DNA of 64,000 bases from Atriophallophorus winterbourni (GCA_013407085.1 JACCGJ010014862.1:96914-160913); one strand, 5' to 3'. Shown: positions 42,008 through 54,249, numbered from the stretch's first letter. Made by a program: numbers and translations. Notes: generated from the sequence alone by a model not told the origin.

Positions 42008-45000
42008 ATGGGGTGTGTAGAAAGTCGCGAAGCTCAGGCTGCCACAGCGCGGTCAAAATTTATTGACAAAACGCTCAAAGCTGAAGGTGAAGCCATTTCC
42101 AAGCAAGCCAAACTACTTTTGTTGGGCGCTGGTGAATCTGGTAAAAGTACCATCATCAAGCAAATGAAGTAAGTATTTTACAGCTCTGTCATATTTTTAG
42201 AATCATTCATCAAAATGGCTACTCTACCGATGAATGTCTAAAATACAAATCAGTAGTATTCAACAACACGGTACAAAGTATGATTGCTATACTAAAAGCT
42301 ATGGAGCATCTCGGAATATGCTTCGCTTTTGCTGAAAGAGCGGCTGATGCTCAGTTAACTCTGAGCTACATTAACGTGGAATTGGAATGTCTTCCGAAAA
42401 ATTTATCTGCAGCGTTGCGACGCCTTTGGTGCGATCCCGGTGTACAAACTGCAATATCCAGATCGCGTGAGTTCCAGTTGAACGACTCCGCATCCTAGTA
42501 TGTCGTACTATTTTTATAAACTCAAAATAGCTACTTGGATGCACTCGAACGCCTGTCTGATCCGAATTACATCCCATCTGAACAAGATGTGTTGAGAACT
42601 CGAGTAAAGACTACCGGTATCATGGAAACGCATTTCCGTTTCAAAGGACTCGATATTCGGTATGCACATTTTCAACTAATTTCTAATGTTTTTTTAAGAA
42701 TGTTCGATGTTGGTGGTCAGAGAACGGAGAGAAAGAAATGGATTCACTGTTTTGAGGGTGTCACCGCTATTATATTCATAGTTGCTATGAGTGAATATGA
42801 TTTAACTCTTGCAGAAGACCAGGAAATGGTGAGTTGTGCTTACTTTGCTCACGAGTGTACTATATTAAATTGGTTGCTTTCACGTCTACTTAGTTACTGG
42901 ATGTTTCATTTTCATTTCGAATTTGTAACATGACAATTTTATTTTGTGTATATATGCATGTATGTATGAACGTACAAGCCTGATCCTGGCAAAGTGCCGT
43001 CTAAAATAATGTCTGGGTGCCCAGGCATAGACGGATATGAGAAAGGAAAATACAAGAGGGAATGTTAGTGAGACTACAGTGTGTTTCAGCATGCAGCTCA
43101 CTACCGGTGGTCAATCAATTTAGCATGATTTTAGTCGCACAGCACAGAAGTACTCTACGATTGCACATCCGCGCAATTTTGTGTAAAGCCCACAGCAAAG
43201 AAGCAAAAATTTATTACAAGTGTGTGACGTTTCATGCTCCGCTGCGTTTCAATTGACTAAACGGTACGATTCAGCTAATCGACGGCATTCGCACACTATC
43301 GGTATGATCTATGTTCCGAAACCGATACCAGATATGCTCTTCCCCAGCTTGGTGATGGCTCTTTACACAGTGACTCGAAACTGAGCTGTCAAGTGCAAGT
43401 TCAACCCAATTGATAGGATCAATGTCAGGAGCTTTAATATCTCTTATGCAAACGTATTTAGCGCAAGTGCGTCACCATAAAGTAGATCTTTGGAATACGA
43501 TAATTTTTCATTCTGTACACATAGCCTAGGTTCCAAGGTTGTCACGGCCGGGGCGGGTTTTAGGGGTAAGCTCCAAATTCCGAAAATGCTCTAATGGCGT
43601 GCGTCTCATGTAGCGTCTCTGACAACCAAGCCCAGCTCCTGGCCTGCACGCGTGGTCCTGTGTGACCCAGCGGAACTGCTTCTACTGACAGGAGAAAGGG
43701 CGAAAGCGGCTGGCTGGCGCCTCAAAACCAGCATGCTTCGGGCAGGTGGAACTCGTAAGTCCATTAAGTCGGTCCATCTAGGGGAAGGAAAACCCTTATC
43801 TCAAACCTCAAGTGCCTTGTGGCTACATCCAATCCGGGAAAAGGCTCGAGGAAAAATCTGAAGCTGGAGTCCTGCAAACTCCCGCAACGGCATCGTTGTC
43901 CAAACGTATAAGAGTAGCTGATCCTTTGGTTCCAGTGATGTCGTTGAGAGGGAGAACTTATTGCATGGGCAACAGCTAGTTCTCCATATTGAACAGGCCT
44001 GGCGTACATCTCAACGCAACAATGGAGAGGACACTCCATTCCGCTTCTACGGATACTAACACGGAAGCAGCAGATATCAGTTAAAAGCTATGGTTCGACT
44101 GCCATAGAGCTCAACGCCGGGATCTGCTTCCGACGGTGGAAGAGATTTTCAAGTCTCATTGGACGGCTACCGCCCACCTAAATCTGGGCAGCCCTCAGTC
44201 AATAAGGTGCCGTCTCGCCATGGTCTGCTATCCTCATTGGATGCATCTGGATTAAAAATCAACCGACAAGCTGACTGTATTTTTCCGCACCAGCGAAACG
44301 AATAACTAAACAACAAAGGTCATTTCTGAAACTGCGAACCTGGAACGTCCGGTCCATGCTCACTAGATTTTATGACGAAGTCTGGAAGTCAGCTGTTATT
44401 AACAAAAAGGTAAAAAGGGTGGAGGTCGACGTGGCTCCTCAGCAAGAGACGCGATTACCAGACACTGGTATGCTAACAGAAAGAGATTACACATTTTTGG
44501 AAACGAAGGGGTTCGGATGAACCTCGATTTCATGGAGTTGGGTTTACCGTGCGAAGCAGCCTACTAAAAGCAGCAGATCCGAGCAGCAGCGGAAGCGAAC
44601 GGATTTGGACTATAAATCTGAAGTGCATTACTGGTACCATTACGTTGGTCAACGATTATGCACCTGTGCTCTCTACGACGCCTGCTGATAAAGACGTTTT
44701 TATCATAACCTAACAACAGTCCTCAAAAACGTGCCACAAAATCTGTGTAGTCGTATTGGGTGATTTCAATACGACAGTTGGTGTAGATTGCGAGTCTTGG
44801 CAAAACGGCCTAGGAATGTTCTGGATAGGTCAAACCAATGAAAATGGATAAGGCCTTTTAGAAATGTGCAAGCGGTTCAGTACTTTTGTCAGTAACACTT
44901 TCTTTGAAACAAAACCGCAGCATAAAGTCTCGTGGAAACATCCTCGCTCTAAGCATTGGCATTAGCTTGATCTTATTCTTGTTAGGCGCACCAGATCATA

Positions 45001-48000
45001 TCAAAGCGCAGGCTGCGACACTGACCATTCGCTGGTTTATGCGTAACTTAAGCTTCCCCAGTCGAGAAATCACCGCACCAAATTGTTTGCTAAGCCAAGG
45101 ATAGACGTCACTCGCATGTGCGAACCTAATCTAGCTGTGTGATTTGCAAAACCTTCACAGCCGCGTTCAACAAGACAACCCCACTCGAATCGGCTTTCAG
45201 AAAACTGGTAATCGCTAAAAAGCTTCATATTTCGATTCGCATTTTCCACTTACGGCACGAAGAAAGCTCGAACGAGCGACTGGTTCGAAGCGAAATCTTC
45301 TGAGATGACTGCCCTATTGGATGACAAACGGTCAGCATTCTCGAGGTTCAAAGGTATGTCAACAGATGAAACTTACGACTTCTAAGAGCAGCTAGAATTA
45401 AGGTCCAACAGACTACAAGACAATGTGTAAATGACTATTGGTCTGAAATTAGCCACAGTATTCAAAAGCTGCGGATACTGGAAATTTTCAAAGTATGTAT
45501 GATGGGATCAAGAGAGCCATTGGTCCAAACAAAATGAAAACGGCTCCCATTAAGTCTGTATCTTTTAACCCGATTGTCGACTCAACAGATGGAAAGATGG
45601 GTACAGCACTTCTCCTCTCTCTACTCTAGGGGCAGTACGGTTTTACCGGATGTAATTGAAAATGTTGAGCGGTTGCCGACCATTGAATATCTAGATACTC
45701 CCCCTACTCTTGATGAGATCAATAGGGCAATCGACCGCTTAGCGAAAGGGAAAGCCCCTGGTGACGACGGAATTCCACCTGAGTTCATCAAATGCTGTAG
45801 AGCAGCATTATTACAACCTGTTCACCATTTGCTTCTTCAGTGCTGGCGGGAGGAGTGTGTCCCACAAGAGATGCGAGACACAAAGATCATCACGCTATTT
45901 AAGAATAAAGGTGATAGACGTGGCTGCAACAATTACAGTGGAATCTCCCTTCTGAATGTTGTAGGCAAATTGTTTATTAAAGTCTTACAGATCCGGCTGC
46001 AAGTTTTAGCTGATAGAATTTACTTCGAATCTTAATGTGGCTTCCGCAAGGGTAGATCAACCGTTGACATGATCTTCTCCCTCAGACAACTTCAAGAAAA
46101 GTGTCGGGAACAGCGTATGCCATTATACGCTGTTTTTATTGATTTAACGAAGGCATTCGATTACGTCAGTATGGTGGGCCTTTTCAAAATGCTTGATCTG
46201 TAATGCTGCCCCCCAAGACTGCTCAAACTCGTTATTTCGTTCCACTCGGGCATGAAGGGCTCAATCCATTTTAACGGTTTCAGTTCAGAAACCTTTAAAA
46301 TTCGCGGATGTGATGTGAAAGCACAAGTCTGATCCAGGCAAAGTGCCCCACAGTCAGAGACTGCACGTGGGCTGAGATACTGTCAAGTTGCCCAAGCCTA
46401 GACAGATATGACAAAAGAAATAGAAAGAAAATAGAAATGGTAGTGAGACTCCAGTGTGTTTCAGCATGGAGCTCACAACCGGTGGCCAATCAATTTAGCA
46501 CGATGTTAGCCGCACAGCAGAGAAATGCTGCACGATTGAACATCCGTGCATCAATTAAGGGCGTGTTCGTGCTTCCACGCTGTTCGGCATTTTCTTTGCT
46601 CTGCTTCTGAAGCACGCTTTTAGGACCAGAACAGAAGGCATTTTTGCATACGCACGCGAAGTGATGGCAAGCTTCTCAACCAGGTTGAGAGCACAAACCA
46701 AGGAACGGGATGTGCTAATCCGTGACCTGCTGTTTGCCGACGATGCAGCCTTTATTGCTAACTCCCAAGAGAACCTCCAGTCGCTAATGGGCTGTTTTTC
46801 ATCGGCATGCAAAGACTTTGGGCTAACAATCAGCATGAGCAAGTCCAAAGTCCTTGTTCAAGGGATTGTATCGACTCCAATATTCACTGTTGGAAACTGT
46901 CAGCTTGAACCAGTACATCATTTCACATATCTTGGTTCAACCATTGTGGATAACCTCTTGCTAGACACGTAGATTGATAAGCGGATTGACAGAGCAGTTG
47001 TCATTTTGTCCCGGTTGAACTCCCGTGTTTGGGTAATGCACTTCGCACATTCACAATATTGTCTGCTATTTAGATCAATTTTAGTCCATTCATCGATTGT
47101 TTGCACTGTGACCTGCATGACCAAGCCATCTCCACTCACGCGGTCGATTTTCACAAACCCCGAACACCCAAGTGTGAAATTATTAAAAAGAAACCAGTAA
47201 AAAGTTTACATTTTTACGAAATTAGAGGCTTTCGTGTTGTTTGGACCTTGGTAGATAAAAGAAACAGGTATTGATAGCGAGGCGAATCAACTTGGCACAA
47301 TATTACCCGCAAATCCCTTAAGTACTATACAACATAACATTTTGCACCCTTGAATTTCTACGTAGTTTGCTAGACATTTAAAAACACCCCGCTTTTCACC
47401 TTTTTTCGAGTGTTAATCCTCTTCGGCATTGCAAAAGTTAGAGTAAATATTCCCTGCTCTACCTCCCTAAAATATTACGATTGATGCATGTACTGCTGTC
47501 ACCTTACTAGTATCTGTTCAGTGAACCTTACCGCATTCAGTGCTCACGAACTTCTCCAGCATAGCAAAGATCCATTTAGACGAAGCCAGAGCATCGAGAT
47601 TCTACGAGGACAATGGCATCATTAGTCGCTTCGTCAGTATTCGTCTCTGACTGTGTGGCACTTTGCCTGGATCAGGCTTGTGCTTTCACATCACATCTAC
47701 AGTTAGTGCATTCAAAACTGGTTCATCCGTTGATATCTTCTCTCAACACTTGCCATTCAACGTTTTTCTATTTTTCATTCTCTTGTGGACCCGCAAATCA
47801 CGATAAAAACTGTACAAGATGTGTCCACGGCATTTCGACGCATGCATGTTGTCGTTGGCAGAAACGGTTTTTCGCTCAGCATGTTTGGTTTAAATGACAG
47901 CGAACATGATAAAATTCCTTATGCTTGCCTCAAATACACAAAATTTCCAGACAACGTTTTACACCCATTCACAACATCGATTCATAGTTGTGTATACTTT

Positions 48001-51000
48001 TACTTTTTGTTTTGAAAATCGGAGTAATAAACTCCAGCATTGCGAATTTAGTGTTTTATCGGCTCTGGTCCTACGTATGCAACAAGGGTCGAAATATTCC
48101 AGCGAGTGACATGCGAAATCCGGTCGAATTTCACCGCATTCGCGTAGCGGAACGTCTCCACTTATACGCTCATTTGATCTTATTGTTCGGTAGGGTGACA
48201 GTGTTGGGCTCTACCTCATGTTGGTGTAAAACTTTTTTCTGGATGGCGACATAATTTATCTTTTTCTATAGCAAGCTGAATGCGACTTAATTATCCAAGA
48301 TAACTACCAGGTTAGGTTATCGAGGCAGGTTCTCATGTTCTGTGAACTAATGCAAGACGAATATCTGGCCTAAACGTCCACGTCTGGCTAGATACTTTGC
48401 TTAATTTATTTTCGATCGGTAATGAGCTACACGCGAAAGCATGATGTTTTCCCTCTGCCATAATCGTTTTCTTATATCTATCTAGAAATGAACAGTCATT
48501 AGAGTATTGCGACATTCAAAAACGTCACATGTGCTGCATTATACCGATTGTGAGACTTAGCTTATTTTCCATATGAAACCAAATTTCAAGTAGCAACTGA
48601 GGTTTCAATATCGGTTTATGGATACGCATATCTGATAAGTGCCAACAACCACGAATTCGGTCGTGTGCTTCCGTCCTGCCATACGAAGTGCCGAGGATGT
48701 GTTCACCACAATATATTCATATACTACTCATTTGTAGATTCTAACTTCAACGAAAAATTATTCATCACGCTGTCATTAGAGTATGGTAAAATATTTTAGA
48801 CACTCACCTATTCTGCATTACACCGACTGCAAGACTTATCTCAGTCCTCACATGAAGCTAAATTTCAAGTTGTAAATGAGAATTCATCCACGAGTATGCA
48901 ACCGTGACAATACGTTGGCCCATTTGCAATTTATGGCCGTGTTGCAATTGACCTGACTCGAGTCTTGCGATTATTAATATATTATTATATACCATTGTGT
49001 TTTTCCGAATCGGCAGAATGAGATAGCTTGCTTCTGATTTGAAATATATTCTTTTATCTGACATTTATTTCGTAACACAAAACAATCATGCGGTAAACTT
49101 CTTTCGCGCTTAAATTACTCCATATCCCTCACCGCATCATGCTTATAAAGAATATGTGTTAGCCTCCTTCAGTCGATGTTGTCCATAGATGTACACAAAT
49201 GCGCAAGATGATTTTATGCTCCACAGCGTGCAGAATGATTAAACAGTCCGATTCAGCAGGAACAATCTCTTATCTATCGCTCACACCGATAGACAATCTT
49301 TGGTAGATCGGTTTAAGGTGCACGCTGATGGCGTGAACTACGATCAACAGCCGAAATCAGTATCTTCTATTTGAACGCCAAAGGAGTTTACCAGGTGTTT
49401 GTTTTGTTTGATCAGCGAATTTCGGTGTACATGAACTGTAAGTTTCTTAGACTCATCGATTTTATGGAATCACTAAAGTTATTAACTAAAACATTTAGTT
49501 TTTTACTCACTGTTGTCGCCACCGTAAAGCCCAAGTGATACAGTGTGCACGGATGTGCAATCGTGCAGCATTTCTGTGCTGTACGGCTAACATCGTGCTA
49601 AATTGATTGGCCAACGGTAGTGAGCTGCATGTTGAAACACGCTGGAGTCTTACTACCATTTCTATTTTTATTTCCCACCTCATATCTGTCTAGACCTGGG
49701 CAACCTGACAGCGTCTTAGCCCATGTGCAGTCTCTGACTGTGCGGCACTTTGCCTTTATCAGGCTTGTGCTTTCATACCATATACCTTCGTTACGCTTTA
49801 TTCTGAACTATGTTTTCGCTTAAGAGATCCTACCTGAAGTTTTCTGATCATTGATGATCAATCAGTCAATATGTTAACGGCCCTCAGTACTCGACAAATC
49901 TTCGAATACACGTAATACATATGTGGTTTAACTGATATTTGTTTTCAATAAGTAAGAAAATTAATTAATCGAGTCTGATTTCAAGTATAGAATATACCGC
50001 GTAGGACTGTGCTGCTGGTATCTTTTTACCTAAAATAAATCTAAATGTGATGAAACATAAGTAAGTTTCCCATTGCATCCCACTGTCTGCGACGATCAAG
50101 TCCGATAACACATTGCACTTACTCCCTCATGCAAACTCCATTTTCGTTTCCTTGTATCCATCGGGCTGTGTTTATTTGTTCGTTTTCATTCTACATGCTT
50201 CATGCGACTCTTTATTTAACCCGATTCCTTTATCCTAAAACACTAATTGTTCATATTCGAGCATATTAAAACCTTGCTTGTCTAAATTTTTCTCAGAACC
50301 GAATGATGGAGTCGATGCGATTGTTCAGCTCCATATGTAACAACCAGTGGTTTGTCGAGACTAGCATTATTTTGTTTTTAAACAAACGGGATTTATTCGA
50401 GGACAAAATTACTCGATCACCTTTGACGATCTGCTTTCCTGAATATACTGGTAAGCATGTTTTCAATACTTGGTTAAATTTATTGTTTTAACAAGTGTAC
50501 CATTTAATTGATTAACGGTTTTGTGCGCTAAAAATTCACATTATCAAACCATTTTTGCATCGTCGATTGTCGGAAATAGTGTTTCGGATGTGCTGTCCTT
50601 CTGCACTCTGTAGCTAACAATATGGTTAGCTGAGTTACTAGGGGAAACACTTGAGTCTCACTATTATTTTCCCGTATCTTATATCTGTCTAGGCATGGCA
50701 ACTTGACAATATCTGATCCCAAGTACAGTCTTTAACTGTATCGCACTTTGCCTATATCCATGCATCTGATTATGCACAAATATTGTTGCGTAACTAGACT
50801 CAGATATCATACAAATGGCGAACATTGGTTTGGTTCCGTGGGGTGCATCTGCGGTGTCTGATTGATTGTTTTTGTTATGCATTTATTGAGACATTATACT
50901 AAAGGCACTGACGCCCTACAACCTAGTTCTGCCTATCGTTGCAAGCGCTGCGGGAGATATTGTTCCTCCCGAAACGGACTGTGTAGTCATTCGAAAAACT

Positions 51001-51482
51001 GCAGAACATGAAAATTCATGCGATTATGATGTAAATCCATGGTCGACATCGACCGAAGGAGACCAACAACAACATACTAAAGGCAAATCGCAATATTTTC
51101 CGTTTCATGAAGTAATCGGTCAAATTAAATGACACCGTTAATATGGCATATAAGACTCTAAAGTGATATAAAATAATCAATTCCCGCCTGTTCTAACTGC
51201 CGTTGGCGTACAGTAACGTGTAATGCTGAATGATATCCCTTTTAAATATGTTCAATGTTTTTTTCATTTTTGTCTTTTGTTTTTATCATAGGCCAAAACA
51301 ATTACGATGAAGCTTCGCAATACATCCAACGCAAATTCGAAGCTTTGAACGACCACGACAAAACTAAGGATATCTATTCTCATTTCACTTGTGCTACCGA
51401 CACCAACAATATCCAATTTGTTTTCGATGCGGTAACAGATGTGATTATTAAGACCAACTTGAAAGATTGTGGCTTGATTTAA
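42008..51482 (+). CDS. G-protein alpha subunit, Gi class (six exons)
   Basis: Exons: 42008-42168, 42201-42497, 42531-42659, 42699-42828, 50297-50450, 51292-51482. Together 1,062 nt encode 353 residues (mammalian Gi1 has 354). Key residues: Gly2 and Cys3 (MGC) for myristoylation and palmitoylation, P-loop GAGESGKS at 40-47, switch I RVKTTG (Arg177, Thr180), switch II DVGGQR (Gln203), NKRD for guanine recognition, TCATDTNN, and C-terminal CGLI with Cys350, the pertussis-toxin-type site that defines Gi/o. It would couple membrane receptors to effectors such as adenylyl cyclase. The helical domain (residues about 60-170) is divergent, so orthology to Gi versus Go is less certain than the class. 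Introns 1-3 are 32, 33 and 39 nt, intron 4 is 7,468 nt and intron 5 is 841 nt. All have GT-AG ends, and the joins restore conserved sequence (KQMK/IIH, NDSAS/YYL, EDQEM/NRMMES). An AATAAA near 51684 could serve polyadenylation. Confidence 0.92.
42967..43175 (+). mobile_element. SINE-245 repeat, copy F
   Basis: Runs TGAACGTACAAGCCTGATCC to CACATCCGCGCA. It is preceded by a GTATGTATG simple repeat. It is in intron 4 of the G-alpha gene. Confidence 0.75.
45574..46035 (+). pseudogene. Family C reverse transcriptase, N-terminal part
   Basis: A 153-codon open frame with [45 protein letters not shown] and [14 protein letters not shown]. These are RT motifs 0-2; Gly-Asp-Asp-Gly takes the place of the usual GPDG. 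The frame ends at a stop just before CGFRKGRST. Confidence 0.75.
46316..46550 (+). mobile_element. SINE-245 repeat, copy G, inside family C RT
   Basis: Complete-looking copy from TGAAAGCACAAGTCTGATCC to CATCCGTGCA. It separates the RT motifs [14 protein letters not shown] and TLFGIFF, which would otherwise be adjacent, so it inserted after the family C element was in place. Confidence 0.8.
46661..46972 (+). pseudogene. Family C reverse transcriptase, catalytic part
   Basis: A 103-codon frame with [33 protein letters not shown] and [13 protein letters not shown]. The FADD box is intact. Confidence 0.7.
47642..47687 (-). repeat. SINE-245 repeat, partial copy H
   Basis: TGACTGTGTGGCACTTTGCC through GATCAGGCTTGTGCTTTCA, the end of the repeat only, followed by a CACATCACATC run. 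Confidence 0.65.
48350..48490 (-). repeat. SINE-245 repeat, degenerate copy I
   Basis: Weak match: CTGGCTAGATACTTTG, GATCGGTAATGAGCTACACG and TATATCTATCTAG lie in the family order with many changes and a partial rearrangement. Confidence 0.35.
49546..49775 (-). mobile_element. SINE-245 repeat, copy J
   Basis: From TGCACGGATGTGCAATCG to CAGGCTTGTGCTTTCA, with close identity to copy D. It is intact at both ends by comparison. In G-alpha intron 4. Confidence 0.8.
50558..50775 (-). repeat. SINE-245 repeat, degenerate copy K
   Basis: Shares CTAACAATATGGTTAGC, GAGTCTCACTATTATT, ATATCTGTCTAGGCATGGCAA and CGCACTTTGCC with the family but has many substitutions. Lies in intron 5 of the G-alpha gene. 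Confidence 0.55.
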
Positions 51483-52261
51483 TTGTGAACACCAATTTAA
51501 GTACGAACAAACGGTTGCATTTTTACAAGGGTCGTATCCTTGTGCATTTACATCGAAATTTTTGTACGATGTGCATTTGAACTCTCCCTAGGCTTAACGT
51601 AACGTTTGTTTTTTCTTGTTTGTTTCTTATCATTTCTTCTCATAGTGTAAAGCGTTCGGTGTGCATTATATATTTTCCGGTGGTAATAAAGTTATGCGTG
51701 TTATTCGACTTTTTCCTTTTTTGCTGGGACTATCACCTCATCATGGAGCTGCAGTAATTTTCTTCATCCCAGCGCGCCACGTCATTGACGGGCAACGTGT
51801 TCGTTTCTGCAAGGCTCTGCGAATTAAGCACTGTATGAAAAATTTGTAACATTTAAATGGAAGTGCACTCATATCGCTTGTCGTTTGGAGGCAAGGGCTT
51901 AGCTATTCGCTATGCACCTCTTCCAGATATTATATTTTGTTCGCCTTTGAGTATCAATCATTTACTTGGGGACACTGCTTTACCGTTTCTAATAAGCGGT
52001 CATTTAAAAAAGTTGCTGTGGTCTTATTAGTAAAGAAGAAATGTTGAGTCTAACGCGTATTTGCAACTATTTAATGCTTAAAGAGTTGCTGCTTCCGGTA
52101 TTATCAGTTGAAACCCAACAAACCCATCACATTTTATCATTGAAAAGCATGGAATTTATGCGGTAGATTATTGTGTTTACTCTAGATTCAAAAATCACGC
52201 TTCGTTTGAATTAGCTCTTGTGATCGGATGATCGAAGCATTATATTTTGTAACGCAAGCCG
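51483..52261. other. Convergent 3-prime flank between G-alpha and 14-3-3 genes
   Basis: The 779 bases between the two stop codons hold the 3-prime UTRs of both genes. AATAAA on the plus strand near 51684 is a candidate polyadenylation signal for G-alpha. No other gene seen. Confidence 0.5.
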
Positions 52262-53095
52262 TTATCTAGGTTCCACCTCATCTAATGTTAATAAAATTTA
52301 TTTCTGAATTCACTCACCTTTTTGCATATCAGTGATCCAGAGTGTCAAGTTGTCACGCAAAAGTTGCATGATCAATGTAGAGTCTTTGTAGCTTTCATCA
52401 GATAAATTGTCCAACTCGGCGATCGCGTCGTCAAAAGCTTGTTTGGCTAATTTACAAGCCCGATCAGCTGAGTTTGCAATTTCGTAGTAGAATACAGCAA
52501 AATTCAGTGCCACACCTAATCTTATTGGATGTGTTGGTTGGAGGAATGAACATGCTAATTCGTAAGCTTCTTTATATGCTGATAAACTATATTCAGCAAC
52601 GTCATTTTTGTCGTTTCCTTTTTCGAACTCCGCCAAATATCGAAAATAGTCAGCCTTCCTTGGTTACTAGATTCGATTTTCATCAAAACAAACCTACAAT
52701 TTAAGATAAAAGACTTTGGATTCTGGCGCTGTTTCTGTTTTTAAAAGATAATTTTCCACCAAACCAATAATTGCGTGGGACAGATTTCTAATTTCACTCT
52801 CTATTTGAGCTTTGAATAATTTTTCACAATTGATGAATGGAGAACGTTCAGCTTCAGATTTTTCTAAAGCTGCTGAAATTATTCGGAGTGCTGTTCGCTT
52901 AGGTCCGAGTAAATTTTTGTGTGCAAGCGAAAGCAGATTTCTTTCTTCAGGTGTCAGATCAACACCCAGCTTCACCAACTCCTGAATATTCTCAACCATT
53001 TCTGAGAATTACCAAAAAAAGAATACACTACCTGTGTATCTTTCTATTTTTTCATTAACTTTAGTTCTATATAGAAAATCATCTCTAGCTCCCAT
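52262..53095 (-). CDS. 14-3-3 protein, divergent, epsilon-like (four exons)
   Basis: Exons on the minus strand: 53095-53032, 53001-52698, 52658-52318, 52281-52262; total 729 nt, 242 residues. Introns are 30, 39 and 36 nt with GT-AG ends. The start [20 protein letters not shown] aligns with the family's opening helices. [80 protein letters not shown] and [14 protein letters not shown] are the conserved 14-3-3 blocks. The phosphopeptide-binding Lys (HKN), Arg (PKR) and Arg-Tyr (FRYLAEF) are present. 14-3-3 dimers bind phosphoserine clients in the cytosol. The last exon is only 20 nt and gives the tail KDEVEPR, shorter than usual; this exon is inferred from splice sites and the acidic residues. 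Residues 60-110 are unusual ([14 protein letters not shown]), so epsilon assignment is tentative. Confidence 0.9.
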
Positions 53096-54249
53096 TGTAA
53101 CGGAAAATGAATCTTAAATTATATGTTTGCGTGTAACTGTAACTTTGATTCTAAGCATTTAAACAATTCTAAAATTTAGAAAAATCATCGAACGGCAGTT
53201 GCATATATATAAATTTCGTATGAAAAATGGCCTAACTATTTTTTTCTAGTTGAATGCCTGACATACAAATTGAGCTTTTTGGTTGGGCTTTTTTAGATCA
53301 ATGATAAATAATTTGTAACTGAAGCTGTGAAGTTCTTTATAAGTTCTAATACATTTTGTTGCTAATATAGAACTAACAGGAATCAAATGTAAGTGTGCAA
53401 AACTATCTAGCAGATGTCGTTTGTGTCATGATGGTATCTTGAATCAATCGAAGATTTATGATAAAAATTTACAAAAATCACCTGTATTTAGTATGGTTTA
53501 ATTCATGAATACAGAACTAGGGTGTTAAACCAATGATTCGAGTGAATATTTTAATATCACTGCTCATTCATCCAAACTAGACTTGAATATTACACTCAGT
53601 GACTCGCAATAATAATACAATAATTTCTTATGTAAAGTCGGCAGAAATTTGCCCCGCGTAATCCACATCACTTCCTGTTCATTGACAATTGAATAAAAGC
53701 ATTTTTGTCGTTTATTCGGAGCAACAACTCCTTTGAACAAACCGTAATTTTGTACTGTTTTCCTGTGCTTATCATCTTGCATTAGAATATATGATTATTA
53801 CGATTAGCCAGTGGTCATGTTCACATTGTTTATCGCTAAATTCTCAGAAAATGTGAAGAGGTATTCTGCACCAATTGATTGGTCAGTTACGTCAAACCAT
53901 GCATTAAAGAATTCCTTCTGTTTCCTTTTTTGGCTCTAACTTCATCAGACGCACTTGTTTCGACAATCTTGGAGTTAGGTCATCTCAACGTCTCAACTGG
54001 ACAGATCATGGGACTGAGCAGTTCTTGAAGGTCCAGATCACTAGGCTTGCCTTCGCCATGCGTCCCCTCTGATATAGTTAAAAAAATTTATTTTCCCTGC
54101 ATTGTTCACAACTTTCTCTGTGCATCCACTATACTTTTTCCCGGAATAGCGTCAGGGATATTCTTAAGATCAAAAGAGGCATTAAAGTTAACACACGTCT
54201 GAGCTATATCTCTGAGTAGTTAATTCGATATATTGTCAAAGTGATTCAA
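53096..54249. other. Upstream flank of 14-3-3; no gene recognised
   Basis: About 1.1 kb of AT-rich sequence that should contain the 14-3-3 promoter. No clear TATA element or element fragment was recognised. Confidence 0.35.

Larger units (their letters stand above)
43540..47150 (+). mobile_element. Family C non-LTR retrotransposon, degraded, with SINE inserted
   Basis: A GC-richer leader (43540-44330) precedes endonuclease remnants: [23 protein letters not shown], then [12 protein letters not shown] and TDHSLVYA in shifting frames. The RT follows: [20 protein letters not shown] (45574-46035), [28 protein letters not shown], then a SINE, then [30 protein letters not shown] and [11 protein letters not shown], and after a stop RIDRAV and SRLNSRVW. 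Stops are frequent. The same family has a fragment at 8285-8440. Confidence 0.75.
47200..49540. other. Intronic sequence without genes
   Basis: Part of G-alpha intron 4. Apart from two SINE pieces no element or gene is recognised; open frames are short and overlapping. Confidence 0.35.
42829..50296 (+). other. Intron 4 of the G-alpha gene (7.5 kb), filled with retroelements
   Basis: The donor GTGAGT at 42829 and acceptor TTTTTCTCAG at 50291-50296 flank it. It holds at least four SINE-245 copies and a family C retrotransposon of about 3.6 kb, itself split by a SINE. Confidence 0.85.

Noticed and set aside
42829..43000. A fifth G-alpha exon immediately after exon 4
   Set aside because: The frame reads through the GTGAGT donor into non-conserved sequence; the conserved NRMMES block is found at 50297 instead.
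53930..53985. Another hammerhead (CTGATGA and GAAAC words on the minus strand)
   Set aside because: The two boxes are in the wrong order for a hammerhead and no stem II pairs between them.
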